A stretch of DNA of 64,000 nt, from NCBI GenBank assembly GCA_963830065.1, contig CAWHLA010000012.1:62001-126000 (forward strand). The letters run 5' to 3'. The notes below the pieces were generated by a model. It was given only the letters and a program-made list of their open reading frames with translations, was not told where the DNA came from and made no database searches. This document shows positions 17,867 through 26,574 of the stretch, in pieces; within the stretch, counting starts at the first letter, position 1; every line of letters begins with the position of its first letter. The translations under genes and the position numbers were made by a program. This DNA comes from JACCZR01 sp963830065 (GTDB lineage: Bacteria; Actinomycetota; Thermoleophilia; Solirubrobacterales; Thermoleophilaceae).

Positions 17867-19422
17867 GCTCCCGCCAGCGCTGGACCCTGGTGGCCGCGTG
17901 CGTGGCCACCTTCATGCTGCTGATCGACATCACGGTGGTGAACGTCGCGCTGCCGGAGATCCAGCGGGAGCTGAGCGCGAGCTTCTCCGACCTGCAGTGG
18001 GTGATCGACGCCTACGCGCTGACCCTGGCCGCGTTCCTGCTCACCGCCGGCTCGGCCGCCGACCGCATCGGCCGCCGCAAGGTCTTCGTCGTCGGCCTCG
18101 CCGTGTTCACGGCGTCATCGCTGGCCTGCGGCCTGGCCGGCAGCCCGGTCGCGCTGATCGTCTCGCGCGGATTTCAGGGCGTGGGCGGAGCGGTCCTGTT
18201 CGCCACCTCGCTGGCGCTGCTGGCCGAGGAGTTCGAGGGCCGCCAGCGCGGAACGGCGTTCGGCATCTGGGGCGCCACCATCGGCGGCGCCGTGGCCGTC
18301 GGCCCGCTGGTGGGCGGAGTGCTCACCGACGGCCTGGGCTGGGAGTGGATCTTCCTGGTGAACCTGCCGGTCGGAATCGCGGCCATCGCGCTCACGCTCG
18401 CCCGCGTCCCGGAGTCCAGCGACCCCGACGCGCGGTCGATCGACGTCCCGGGCGTGATCACCTTCTCCACCGCCCTGTTCTGCCTGATCTTCGCGATCGT
18501 GCGCGGCAACGCCGAGGGGTGGGGGAGCACGCTGATCGTGTCGCTGTTCGTGGCGGCGGCGGTGCTGCTCGCCTCCTTCGTGGTAATCGAGGCGCGAAGC
18601 AGGGAGCCGATGCTCGACCTCAGCCTGTTCCGCAAGCCCGCCTTCGGCGGCGCGTCGATCGTCGCCTTCGGGCTCAGCGCATCGATGTTCTCGATGTTCC
18701 TGTACCTCACCCTCTACCTGCAGGGCGTGCTGGGCGCCGACCCGCTTGAGGCGGGGCTGTACTTCCTGCCGCTGTCGCTGATCTCGTTCTTCGTGGCCCC
18801 TGTTGCCGGTCGCTTTGCCGCCCAGTTCCCAATCCGCCTTTTCTTCGGCGTGGGGTTGGGCCTGGTGGGCGTGGCTCTGCTGATGATGCGGGCGGTCGAC
18901 GCCGACTCGGAGTGGACAGCGCTCATCCCCGGGTTCGTCGTGGTCGGCATCGGCATCGGGATAGTCAACCCGGCCCTCGCTCAGACCGCGGTCGGGGTGG
19001 TGCCCCGCGCGCGCAGCGGCATGGGCTCGGGCATCAACACCACCTTCCGGCAGGTCGGCATCGCGACCGGCACCGCCGCGCTGGGGGCGATCTTCCAGTC
19101 GAGGGTCGAGAGTCGGCTCACCGACCTCGGCTCGGTACCCCGAGCGCGAGTGGGCCAGGCCGCCGAGGCGATCTCAGCCGGTCAGACGCGTGGCATCCCC
19201 GCCGCCCGCGACGCGTTCGTAGGCGCGCTGGACGAGATCCTGATCGTCGCCGCGGTGGTCGCCTTGGTGTGCGCGCTGCTGGGACTGGCGCTCACCCGCG
19301 GTCGCGACTTCGTGGCGCCCGACGGCAGCAGCGAGCCGTCGCCGAACGCGGTGTCCAGCGAGAGCCAGAGCGAAAGGGCCACCGTGACCACGGCCAGGGC
19401 CGCGCCCACGCGCGGCACGTGA
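17863..19422 (+). CDS. DHA2-family MFS drug exporter (EmrB/QacA-like)
   Basis: 519 aa, about 14 membrane helices. Motif A AGSAADRIGRRKVF, motif C GPLVGGVLTDGLGWEWIF and the helix-1 motif DITVVNVALP are standard for proton-driven multidrug exporters of the DHA2 family. It overlaps meaB by 4 nt, so the two are co-translated, though no functional link is known. The last ~45 residues (from about FVAPDGSS) are low-complexity and antisense to a real-looking membrane helix of the convergent gene. The natural stop was therefore probably earlier and a small indel may extend this frame. Confidence 0.88.
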   Translation: MSSRQRWTLVAACVATFMLLIDITVVNVALPEIQRELSASFSDLQWVIDAYALTLAAFLLTAGSAADRIGRRKVFVVGLAVFTASSLACGLAGSPVALIVSRGFQGVGGAVLFATSLALLAEEFEGRQRGTAFGIWGATIGGAVAVGPLVGGVLTDGLGWEWIFLVNLPVGIAAIALTLARVPESSDPDARSIDVPGVITFSTALFCLIFAIVRGNAEGWGSTLIVSLFVAAAVLLASFVVIEARSREPMLDLSLFRKPAFGGASIVAFGLSASMFSMFLYLTLYLQGVLGADPLEAGLYFLPLSLISFFVAPVAGRFAAQFPIRLFFGVGLGLVGVALLMMRAVDADSEWTALIPGFVVVGIGIGIVNPALAQTAVGVVPRARSGMGSGINTTFRQVGIATGTAALGAIFQSRVESRLTDLGSVPRARVGQAAEAISAGQTRGIPAARDAFVGALDEILIVAAVVALVCALLGLALTRGRDFVAPDGSSEPSPNAVSSESQSERATVTTARAAPTRGT

Positions 19423-20525
19423 CGCAGGCCCCAGGCCACCAGCGGCACGGCCGCCGGTAGGACCGCCACCAGGTTGCGGGGCGGGAACGCCCCGCCGGCG
19501 ATCGCCGGCGCCAGAAACACGGCCACCACCAGCTGCGCGCCGATAACCGCCGCGCACAGGCCCGCCGCCCGCTCGATCTCGCGCACGCCGGGGAGCCCGC
19601 GGGCCAGGCCGCTGCGCACCGAGCGGACCAGGAAGAACAGCCCGCCGAAGGCCAGCACCAGCACGGGCGCCCACCGCAGGAGGCCCAGCTCTGGGTCCAT
19701 GAACAGCGTCACCGCCCGCGGCACTCGCTCCAGGTGCTCGGGCAGCGACTCGGCGCCCGAGGCGCTGCCCGCGGCGGTGTAGGGCGTGGGCCCGCCGTAA
19801 AGGGCCTGGTTGATCCCTACCCAGAACGCGAGCGAAAAGGTCGCCAGCTCGGTGGCCCCGATGGCCAAGAGCCGCCGCTGCGCGCGCCACAGCACGCGCG
19901 CCGCGAACACGCCGACCACCACGCCCGCGGGCACGAACTTCAGCCCCAGCCAGGGCAGCAGCCCGAGCAGCGTGAACAGCACGAACGTCTCGCGCCGCGA
20001 GATGCGGTCCTCCTGGCGCAGGGCCAGCAGCACGGCGCCCGCCAGGCACGCGCCCGCCATCAGCTCGGGCAGCACCGCGGTCGCGTGCACCAGCACCGGC
20101 GGCGAGAGCCCGACGGCCGCGGCGGCGCCCACCGCCCACGGGTCGGGCACCACGCGCAGCGCCAGGCGGTAGCCCAGCGCCATCGCCAGCGCGCCCACCG
20201 CCGCCAGGAACAGCGACACCCCGGTAGCGCCCCCGACCGCGAACGCGGGCGCGATCAACGCCACGAACCCCGTGCCCACCGGCTCCAGCAGCCGGCCGTC
20301 GCGCACCTCGCCGGTGGGCCGCACCGGCGCGGGCTGGAACTCGAGGTAGACGCGGTCGCGCAGGTCGTCGCTGACGTCGAGGTCGCCGTCCTCGACCAGC
20401 GACTGGGCGGCCAGCAGGGCGTGCGGCTCGTCCCCCGCGAAGCGCGACGAGCCCTCGGCCTCCAGGCCCGCCGTCAGCGCGTAGACCAGGAACAGGCCGG
20501 CGAACAGGAGGAGCGTGCGGCGCAC
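19182..20525 (-). CDS. Polytopic membrane protein, possible PMT-like glycosyltransferase
   Basis: 447 codons with around ten membrane helices. The N-terminus is LLLFAGLFLVYALTAGLEAE. A first loop carries DEPHALLAAQSLVEDGDLDVSDD, which resembles the acidic first loop of dolichyl-phosphate-mannose-type GT-C mannosyltransferases (tentative). The final ~50 residues (after FGDGSLLP) are antisense to the MFS gene and look non-native. A +1 shift near 19310 would give a stop near 19298. GTG 20525 lies 1 nt after the winged-helix gene stop, making it the last gene of the minus-strand operon. Confidence 0.65.
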   Translation of the reverse strand: MRRTLLLFAGLFLVYALTAGLEAEGSSRFAGDEPHALLAAQSLVEDGDLDVSDDLRDRVYLEFQPAPVRPTGEVRDGRLLEPVGTGFVALIAPAFAVGGATGVSLFLAAVGALAMALGYRLALRVVPDPWAVGAAAAVGLSPPVLVHATAVLPELMAGACLAGAVLLALRQEDRISRRETFVLFTLLGLLPWLGLKFVPAGVVVGVFAARVLWRAQRRLLAIGATELATFSLAFWVGINQALYGGPTPYTAAGSASGAESLPEHLERVPRAVTLFMDPELGLLRWAPVLVLAFGGLFFLVRSVRSGLARGLPGVREIERAAGLCAAVIGAQLVVAVFLAPAIAGGAFPPRNLVAVLPAAVPLVAWGLRHVPRVGAALAVVTVALSLWLSLDTAFGDGSLLPSGATKSRPRVSASPSSAHTKATTAATIRISSSAPTNASRAAGMPRV

Positions 20526-21618
20526 CTAGGCCCAGCTCAGCGAGAGGTCGCCGCCCAGGAACCCGGCCAGGCTCTCGGCCTCCGCCTCCGCGCCCTTCCG
20601 AGCCCAGGCGGGCAGCTTCCCCAGCGGCTCGATCGACAGCTCGATCCGCTTGCCCTTGCGCTCGTGGCGCCACAGGCCCGCGACCCGCCCCGACACCAGC
20701 AGCACCGGCGTCAGCCAGCCCTGGGGGCGGTAGATCCGCTCGCGGTCGACGCCGGCCGGCACGAACTGCTCGATCTGCCGCGTGGCGCCCACCACCCACT
20801 GGTCGAACGCGGGCAGCAGCCGGACCACTTTCGCGGGCTTCGCCGCCTCCGGCTCCGCCAGCGCGCGCAGCTCGGTGCCCTCGACCTCGACCGGCTCGGC
20901 CCCGATCGCGTCGAGCAGCCTGCCCGCGTTCGCCGGGCTGGTGGCCCACCAGCGCGCCACCTCGTCGCGGCTGGCCGGCCCGTAGGCCGACAGGTACCGG
21001 CGCACCACCTCCTGCAAGCGCGACGTCGGGCTCCATCGCCTCCGCCGGGCCGGGGAGCGTGAAGCACACGTTGCGGCCCCGGCTGGGCGCGAACTGCAGC
21101 TTCCCGCGGAAGGCCGCCGGCTTGAGGAAGGCGCCCCAGCTCTCGCGCAGCTTCTCGGCCAGGTGGTCCGATCCCGCCCGTTCGGCCACGGCGTCGGCCA
21201 GCTCGCCGCGGGTCAGCGCGCGGCCGTCGAGCGTCTCGCCCACCACGTCGATCAGGCGCTCGACCTCGTCGGGCCCGATGCCGGACGCCTTCGACCACGC
21301 CGGCTTGAGGAAGTTGTCGTAGGTGCCCAGCGCGGCGTTCCACATCCCGCGCTCCGCGGCCGGCAGCAGGTGCAGGGTGCCGCGCATGGCCCACGTCTTG
21401 TAGAGCGTGCCCTCCTCCCACAGCGCGCGGTCCACCCAGCCCGGCTCGAGCCCCTCGACCCGGGCCCACAGCGTCAGCTCCGCGCTGGACGAGAGCTGGG
21501 CGTGCAGCCCGCTCAGCCGCGAGACCACCTCCAGCGCGCGCTCGACGGGCACCCGCTCGTCGAGGAACTGCCGCCGCATGCGCCAAGCCGCGACCTGCTC
21601 CCACGAGAGTCCGGTCAC
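20526..21618 (-). pseudogene. Winged-helix DNA-binding protein (HTH_42-like), frameshifted
   Basis: Two frames make one ~363-aa protein. The first (GTG 21618) has LSWEQVAAWRMRRQFLDERV, LSGLHAQLSSSAELTLWARV and TWAMRGTLHLLPA, the typical start of the winged-helix crosslink-repair/YcaQ-related family. The second, from about 21016, runs LQEVVRRYLSAYGPASRDEVARWW through a C-terminal GFLGGDLSLSW. A single extra base near 21016 (GCGCTTGCAG in gene orientation) separates them; removing it restores LQEVV exactly. Family members include DNA glycosylases that unhook interstrand crosslinks; that role is not shown here. It is either a sequence error or a recent mutation, since both halves are otherwise intact. 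Confidence 0.75.
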
Positions 21619-21619
21619 G

Positions 21620-22379
21620 TCAGGCCAGGTGCGCGAGCAGCGCCCGGTTGAACTCCTCGGGGTACTCGATGTTGCACAGGTGGCGCCCGTGGGGCAGCGC
21701 CTCCAGCCGCGCGCCCTCCACCCGCTCGGCGATCAGCTCGCCGTGCTCGGGCGGGATCGAGGGGTCGTCGGCGGCGGTGACCACCAGCGTGGGGGCGGTG
21801 ATCGAGCCCAGCTGGTCGCGCACGTCGTGGCCGCCGATCGCCTCGGCGCAGCTGGCGTAGCCGTCGGCGGGGGTGCCCACCAGCGTCTCGCGGATCGTCG
21901 CCACCACCTCGGGCTCGGACTCCTGGAACTCGGGCGAGAACCAGCGGTCGATCGTCGTGTCGGCCAGCGCGATCACGCCCGTTCTCGCGCACCGTCGCCG
22001 CCCGCTCGGCCCAGTCCTTCTCCGACAGCACCTGGGCCGCCGTGCAGCACAGCGCGAGCCGGTCGATCCGCTCCGGCGCGTTGATGCCCAGCCACAGGCC
22101 GACCATGCCGCCGATGGAGATGCCGCAGAACGAGGCGCGCTCGATCTCCAGCCGGTCGAGCAGCTCGACCACGTCGCCCCCAAGGTCGGCCATCGAGTAC
22201 GGGCCGTCGGGCACCGGCGAGCGCCCGTGCCCGCGCGCGTCGTAGCGCAGCACCCGGAACCGGTCGGCCAGGGCGGGCAGCTGGCGGTCCCACATCTCCA
22301 GCTCGGTCCCCAGCGAGTTGGACAGGACCAGGACCGGCGCGTCCTTCGGCCCGTCGAGGCGGTGGTGGACCTCGGCCAC
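21620..22379 (-). pseudogene. Alpha/beta hydrolase, 3-oxoadipate enol-lactonase-like, frameshifted
   Basis: Reads VAEVHHRLDGPKDAPVLVLS from GTG 22379, with the oxyanion loop SNSLGTELEMWD, RVLRYDARGHGRS and the nucleophile elbow GISIGGMVG. After ATVRENG the frame breaks at about 21979 (an extra G in a GGG run) and continues as VIALADTTIDRWFSPEF, with the acid Asp in TAADDPSIP and catalytic His in LPHGRHLCNIE. Without the extra base it is a complete ~252-aa PcaD-like hydrolase. No other beta-ketoadipate gene is nearby, so the substrate is uncertain. Its GTG overlaps the upstream kinase stop by 1 nt. Confidence 0.75.
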
Positions 22380-23299
22380 TAGCCCGCGGTGGGGGCGTCG
22401 CTGTCCACCACGGGCCGCCTGCGGGGGAAGGGCACCGGCCGGCCGGGCTCGGGGCCGGCCGCCTTCGCCGCGGCGCGCGCTTCGCGCCCCAGCTCGCCCG
22501 CACTGGCGTAGCGGTCGCCGGGATCGAGCGACATCGCTATCTCGACCACCTCGTCGAAGGCCTCGGGCAGGTCGGGGGCGAGCTCGGTCACCTCCGGCGG
22601 CGGCCCGATCAGGTGGGCCATCAGCTTGTCCACCTCGCGCTCGCTGGGGTAGGGCACCTCGCCGGTCAGCGTCTCGTACAGCATGCAGCCGAGGGCGTAG
22701 ACGTCGGTGTAGGGGCCGGTCTCGCGCGCCTGCACCTGCTCGGGTGCCGCGTAGTCCACGGTGCCCACCCACTGCCCGGTCTTGGTCAGCCCGCTGACCG
22801 AGTCCACGTGCTTGGACAGGCCGAAGTCGCTCAGCAGCGCGTGCACCCCCTCGGGGCGGTTCTCGAGCAGCACGTTGCCCGGCTTGACGTCGCGGTGCAC
22901 GAGGCCGGCCCGGTGCAGCTCGTCCAGCCCGTCGGCCACCTGGGCGATCACGTTGGCGGCCGTGACCGGGTGCAGCGAGCCGGAGCCCGCGAGCACGCCC
23001 TCGAGGTCGACGCCGTCCACGTATGCCATCGCCATGAACGGAGTGCCCTCGTGCGAGCCCACCTCCAGCACGCGCACCAGGTGGGGGTGGTCGAAGGAGG
23101 AGGCCAGCCGGCCCTCGCGCTCGAACCGGCTCTGAAAGCTCGCCTCGGCCGCGCGCTCGCCGAGCACCAGCTTCAGCGCCACCGGCTCGCCGTCGGACAG
23201 CCGGGTGGCGCGCAGCACCGCGCCCATGCCGCCCCGGCCGATCACCTGCTCGACCCGGTAGCCGCCGAACTCCGACCCGGGTGTGGGCTCGCCCGCCAT
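22379..23299 (-). CDS. Soluble Ser/Thr protein kinase
   Basis: 306 aa PknB-type kinase. The glycine loop is IGRGGMGAV, the catalytic loop HRDVKPGN, the metal loop DFGLS, and DVYALGCMLYETLTGEVPY is subdomain IX. The family's usual membrane anchor and sensor domain are absent; only a short Pro/Arg tail follows the kinase. ATG 23299 has TAATCT 9 nt upstream on the minus strand, suggesting its own promoter in the 32-nt gap to the preceding GAF-kinase gene. Confidence 0.92.
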   Translation of the reverse strand: MAGEPTPGSEFGGYRVEQVIGRGGMGAVLRATRLSDGEPVALKLVLGERAAEASFQSRFEREGRLASSFDHPHLVRVLEVGSHEGTPFMAMAYVDGVDLEGVLAGSGSLHPVTAANVIAQVADGLDELHRAGLVHRDVKPGNVLLENRPEGVHALLSDFGLSKHVDSVSGLTKTGQWVGTVDYAAPEQVQARETGPYTDVYALGCMLYETLTGEVPYPSEREVDKLMAHLIGPPPEVTELAPDLPEAFDEVVEIAMSLDPGDRYASAGELGREARAAAKAAGPEPGRPVPFPRRRPVVDSDAPTAG

Positions 23300-23331
23300 C
23301 GTGCTGGCAGATTAGACCCGCCCGCGGGGCG

Positions 23332-24567
23332 CTACGCGTCCAGCGCGGTCACCGCCAGGTCGCCGAACAGCAGTCCGCGCTCCACGTCGGCGGGGCGGTA
23401 GCCGCCGCCGTCGCGGCGGTCGAGGATCGAGAGCACGCCGATGGTCTGTCCCGCCTTGCGCAGCGGCACCACCAGCATGGTGTGGGGCACGTAGCCGGCC
23501 TTGCGGGCCACGTTGGCGCCGAACCGCGGGTCGGTGCGGCAGTCGGCGATGGCGACGCCCTCGCCGCTCTCCACCACCCAGCCGGCCAGGCCCTGCCCCG
23601 GAGCCAAGCGCACGCCCACGATCTCGTCGGCTCCCGCGCCCCAGGCCGCCTGGTAGACCAGCTCGCCGGTGGCGCCGTCGGTCAGGGCGATCGAGGCGGC
23701 GGCCGCTTCGAAGGTGCCGGCCGCAGTGCGCACGATCGCCTCCAGCAGTTCGCTGCGTGCCGCGGGCGCTGAGATGCTCACCGCCAGCGAGCGGCCCTCG
23801 GGGCCGGCCACCGTGACCCCCAGGCCGTCGGCGAGCGCCGACACCGAGGCCAGTCGTCGCTCCGGCCGGATGGTCAACGCCGCGCGCAGCACCTCCTCCG
23901 GCGCGCCCGGGACCCGCTCGGCCAGCGGCGTGGGGTCGTCGTAGGCCGGCGGCTTGCCCGCCAGCAGCGCCCAGATAGTCGCGGCCAGCCCGTAGACGTC
24001 GCTCCGCGCCGAGACCTCCTCGCCCACCAGCACCTCCGGCGCCATGTACAGCGGCGTGCCCAGAGCGCGGGTGCCGCCCTGGTCGATCGCCTCCTCTCGC
24101 GCGACCCCGAAGTCGACCAGGATGAGCCCGTCGGCGCCCAGGACGAGGTTGTGCGGCTTCACGTCGCGGTGCACCACGTTCTGGTCGTGCACGTACCTAA
24201 GCGCCTCGGCGGCTTGGTGGGCGTACTCGATCACCTGGTCCAGCGGCAGCCCGGGTCCGCCCTCCCTCTTGAGCTCGGAGTTGAGGTCGCGGCCCTCGAT
24301 CAGGTCCATGACCAGGAACTGGCCCTCGGGCTCGTCGAGGTGCTCGAGCACGCTCACCACGCGGTCGTGGGACAGGCGCTGGAGCAGTCGGCCCTCGATC
24401 TCGAACCGGGCGGCCTGCGCGGGGTCCAGCAGACGCTTGATCGCCACCGGACCGCCCCCGTCCGCCTCGCCCCGGTAGACGGCGCCCACCGCTCCCTCCG
24501 ACAGGCGCTCGCCCAGGGTGTAGCGGTCGGCGAGCCGCGTGCCGACGGCCAGCTCGGTGGCGCTCAA
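23332..24567 (-). CDS. Ser/Thr protein kinase with C-terminal GAF domain
   Basis: 411 aa. The kinase domain spans residues ~15-255: glycine loop LSEGAVGAV (a degenerate G-x-G-x-x-G), VAIKRL lysine, HRDVKPHN, DFGVA, LGTPLYMAPEVL. The GAF domain spans ~270-410 (LLEAIVRTAAGTF through PLRKAGQTIGVLSILDR). GAF domains bind small ligands or sense redox, so the kinase may be ligand-controlled. The gene starts with TTG overlapping the patatin stop (TTGA), so it is translationally coupled to a cNMP-binding phospholipase. Confidence 0.9.
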   Translation of the reverse strand: MSATELAVGTRLADRYTLGERLSEGAVGAVYRGEADGGGPVAIKRLLDPAQAARFEIEGRLLQRLSHDRVVSVLEHLDEPEGQFLVMDLIEGRDLNSELKREGGPGLPLDQVIEYAHQAAEALRYVHDQNVVHRDVKPHNLVLGADGLILVDFGVAREEAIDQGGTRALGTPLYMAPEVLVGEEVSARSDVYGLAATIWALLAGKPPAYDDPTPLAERVPGAPEEVLRAALTIRPERRLASVSALADGLGVTVAGPEGRSLAVSISAPAARSELLEAIVRTAAGTFEAAAASIALTDGATGELVYQAAWGAGADEIVGVRLAPGQGLAGWVVESGEGVAIADCRTDPRFGANVARKAGYVPHTMLVVPLRKAGQTIGVLSILDRRDGGGYRPADVERGLLFGDLAVTALDA

Positions 24568-26309
24568 CCCGGGACCCCGAAGGGCTCGAGCACGCCGGGA
24601 GCGGTGGCCGCCAGGACCTCGCGCGTGGCCGTGGCGCCCTGGGCGCGTAGCTCGTCCAGGCGGCCGAACTCGGTCAGGCCGATGCCCTGCACCGAGGGGG
24701 CGATCACCAGCTCGGCGTGTTGCTGCGCGGCCTCGGCGGTGTCGATGCTCCCCAGCACCACCGAGCGCATCAGCGTCTCGCTGAAGCTGGGCAGCGGAGC
24801 GTCCCAGCCGATGACCGCGCGCCGCAGGCCGGCGGTCAGGCGCTCCAGCCGGGGCCGGCGGACCCCGCCCGCCCTGCGGCTGGGGGCCTGGTAGCGGTTG
24901 GTCACGTCCACGGCCGCCACCGGACCCTCGCCGCGGCCGGCCATCGTGTCCACGGGGAGGTTGTTCAGCACGCCGCCGTCCACCAGCAGCCGGTCACCCA
25001 GGCTCAGCGGCGGCGCGATCCCGGGCAGGCAGATGCTGGCCCCCACGGCCTCGTGCAGCGGCCCGCTGCGGTGCACCACCAGCTCCGAGGTCACCAGGTC
25101 GCACGAGACGCAGAAGAACTCGAGCGGCAGCTCCTCGATCCGCAGCTCGCCGAACAGGCGTTGCAGCATCGCCGAGGCGCGGCGCCCGCGCACGAGAGCG
25201 GCCACCGGCAGCGTGTAGTCGCCGATCGGGTTGCGCTCGACGAACTCGGCTCGCAGCTTGGCCTCGATCTCCTCGGGGGAGAGGCCGCTCGCGCACAGCG
25301 CTCCCACCAGCGCGCCCATGCTGCAGCCGCCCAGGCGGTCGATCAGCACGCCGGCGTCCAGCAGCTCTCGCAGCACGCCGATGTGGGCCAGCCCGCGCGC
25401 GCCCCCGCCCGAGAGCACCAGGCCGGGCGCCTTGCCTCGAAGCCGCCGCGCCAGGCGAGCCAGCGAGTCATCGCCGTCGATCAGGTGCACCGCGCGCGGG
25501 TCGACCGCGCCCATCCACTCCGCGAGCCGGGGGTGGGAGCCGGGCCAGCCGAGCAGGGCCAGGTCGGCGCCCTCCAGCCCCGACGTGGGGCGGCCCTCGT
25601 CGCCCACCACCACCAGCACACGGTCGGCCTGGCGCAGGCAGAACGCGTCCCACTCGTCTCCTCGCGCCGGGTCCGCGTGCAGCAGGACCTGGTCGTTGGC
25701 CCGCTCGCAGCGGTCGAGCAGCTCCGAGTTGCTGTCGGCCGCCTCGGAGTCCGCCGAGGTGAGGAGCTCGAGCCGGTGGGCGCCGCCGAGCTGCTCGGCC
25801 AGCTCCCGGGCGAACGCCTCGCCGGCGGCGCGCTCGCAGAACGTGGCCACCGCGATCACCGGCGGGACCGGCTCGCGCGGCGTGGTCGGGACCCGGGTGC
25901 GCGCCAGCTGGTCGGCCATCGCGCGGCTCAGCGCCGTGGCGAATGTCGGGTCGCTCTCCAGCAGGTCGAGGAAGGCCTCGCGCGAGACGGCCAGCAGCGT
26001 GCTGTCGCGCCGCGCGCGGGCCGACGCCGACCGCGGCGCCTGGGTGAGCAGCGCGAGCTCGCCCAGCACCGCGCCCGAGGGCAGTGAGCGGATCACCATC
26101 TCGTTGCCGCCCGCCTCGTGCACGATCTCCAGCCGGCCCGAGCGCAGCACGAAGAGGGTGTCGCCGGGGTCGCCCTCGCGGAACAGCCAGTCGCCGGCCT
26201 TGAGCTCGCGCTGCTCGGCGCGGTCGGCGATATCCCCGATGCTCTCGGGCGGCAGGCCCTCGAAGATCGCGATGCCTCGCAGAAACTCCTCGCGAGCCTC
26301 GACCTCCAC
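24564..26309 (-). CDS. cNMP-binding domain plus patatin-like phospholipase (NTE-like)
   Basis: 581 aa. The N-terminal cyclic-nucleotide-binding domain (about residues 8-125) has AIFEGLPPESIGDIADRAEQ, LKAGDWLFREGDPGDTLFVL and LGELALLTQAPRSASARA. The C-terminal patatin domain (about 285-460) has oxyanion loop LSGGGARGLAHIGVL, nucleophile GCSMG and catalytic Asp DGGVLNNLP. This is the neuropathy-target-esterase layout: a phospholipase probably controlled by cyclic nucleotide. GTG 26309 is chosen because TACGCT lies 7 nt upstream and the domain begins within ten residues. It heads the minus-strand operon containing two kinases. Confidence 0.9.
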   Translation of the reverse strand: MEVEAREEFLRGIAIFEGLPPESIGDIADRAEQRELKAGDWLFREGDPGDTLFVLRSGRLEIVHEAGGNEMVIRSLPSGAVLGELALLTQAPRSASARARRDSTLLAVSREAFLDLLESDPTFATALSRAMADQLARTRVPTTPREPVPPVIAVATFCERAAGEAFARELAEQLGGAHRLELLTSADSEAADSNSELLDRCERANDQVLLHADPARGDEWDAFCLRQADRVLVVVGDEGRPTSGLEGADLALLGWPGSHPRLAEWMGAVDPRAVHLIDGDDSLARLARRLRGKAPGLVLSGGGARGLAHIGVLRELLDAGVLIDRLGGCSMGALVGALCASGLSPEEIEAKLRAEFVERNPIGDYTLPVAALVRGRRASAMLQRLFGELRIEELPLEFFCVSCDLVTSELVVHRSGPLHEAVGASICLPGIAPPLSLGDRLLVDGGVLNNLPVDTMAGRGEGPVAAVDVTNRYQAPSRRAGGVRRPRLERLTAGLRRAVIGWDAPLPSFSETLMRSVVLGSIDTAEAAQQHAELVIAPSVQGIGLTEFGRLDELRAQGATATREVLAATAPGVLEPFGVPG

Positions 26310-26418
26310 ATCGGCCAGCGTAAACCGGCACGGCCTCCACCGGTTTCGCTCGCGCCGACGCCGACGCCGACCACGCTCACCTGCGTACCCCCGTCCGAAG
26401 TGTGGTGTGCGTACCGGG

Positions 26419-26447
26419 TTTACACGGGGCGATGCTGGCGCTAGGCT
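26419..26447 (+). promoter_or_regulatory. Putative sigma-70-type promoter upstream of beta-helix module
   Basis: TTTACA (26419-26424) and TAGGCT (26442-26447) are separated by 17 nt. This is the best -35/-10 pair seen in the 261-nt divergent gap between the phospholipase and the beta-helix gene. It would give a leader of roughly 75 nt before the 14-codon ORF. The rest of that gap (26310-26570) holds a short GCGGGA tandem repeat (about 26485-26505) and the leader ORF. Confidence 0.45.
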
Positions 26448-26529
26448 CCGGCCCGCCGTCGCGCCACTGCCCACGAACCCTGAAGCGGGAGCGGGAGCGG
26501 GAGCGTGGCGAAAGGAGAGGAGGCCAGAG

Positions 26530-26574
26530 ATGGCCGTAATAGGCACGCCCCACGCGTGGCGCCCTACGCGATGA
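26530..26574 (+). CDS. 14-codon leader ORF overlapping the beta-helix gene start
   Basis: Encodes MAVIGTPHAWRPTR. It has the strongest ribosome site in the region (AAAGGAGAGGAGG, 26511-26523, 6 nt before ATG). Its TGA overlaps the ATG of the next gene as ATGA. The beta-helix gene lacks its own Shine-Dalgarno, so its translation probably depends on re-initiation after this peptide. No attenuation-type codon run is present. Confidence 0.5.
   Translation: MAVIGTPHAWRPTR

Noticed and set aside
26485..26505. GCGGGA tandem repeat as a CRISPR or iteron
   Set aside because: About three 6-nt units only, with no spacers or replication genes.
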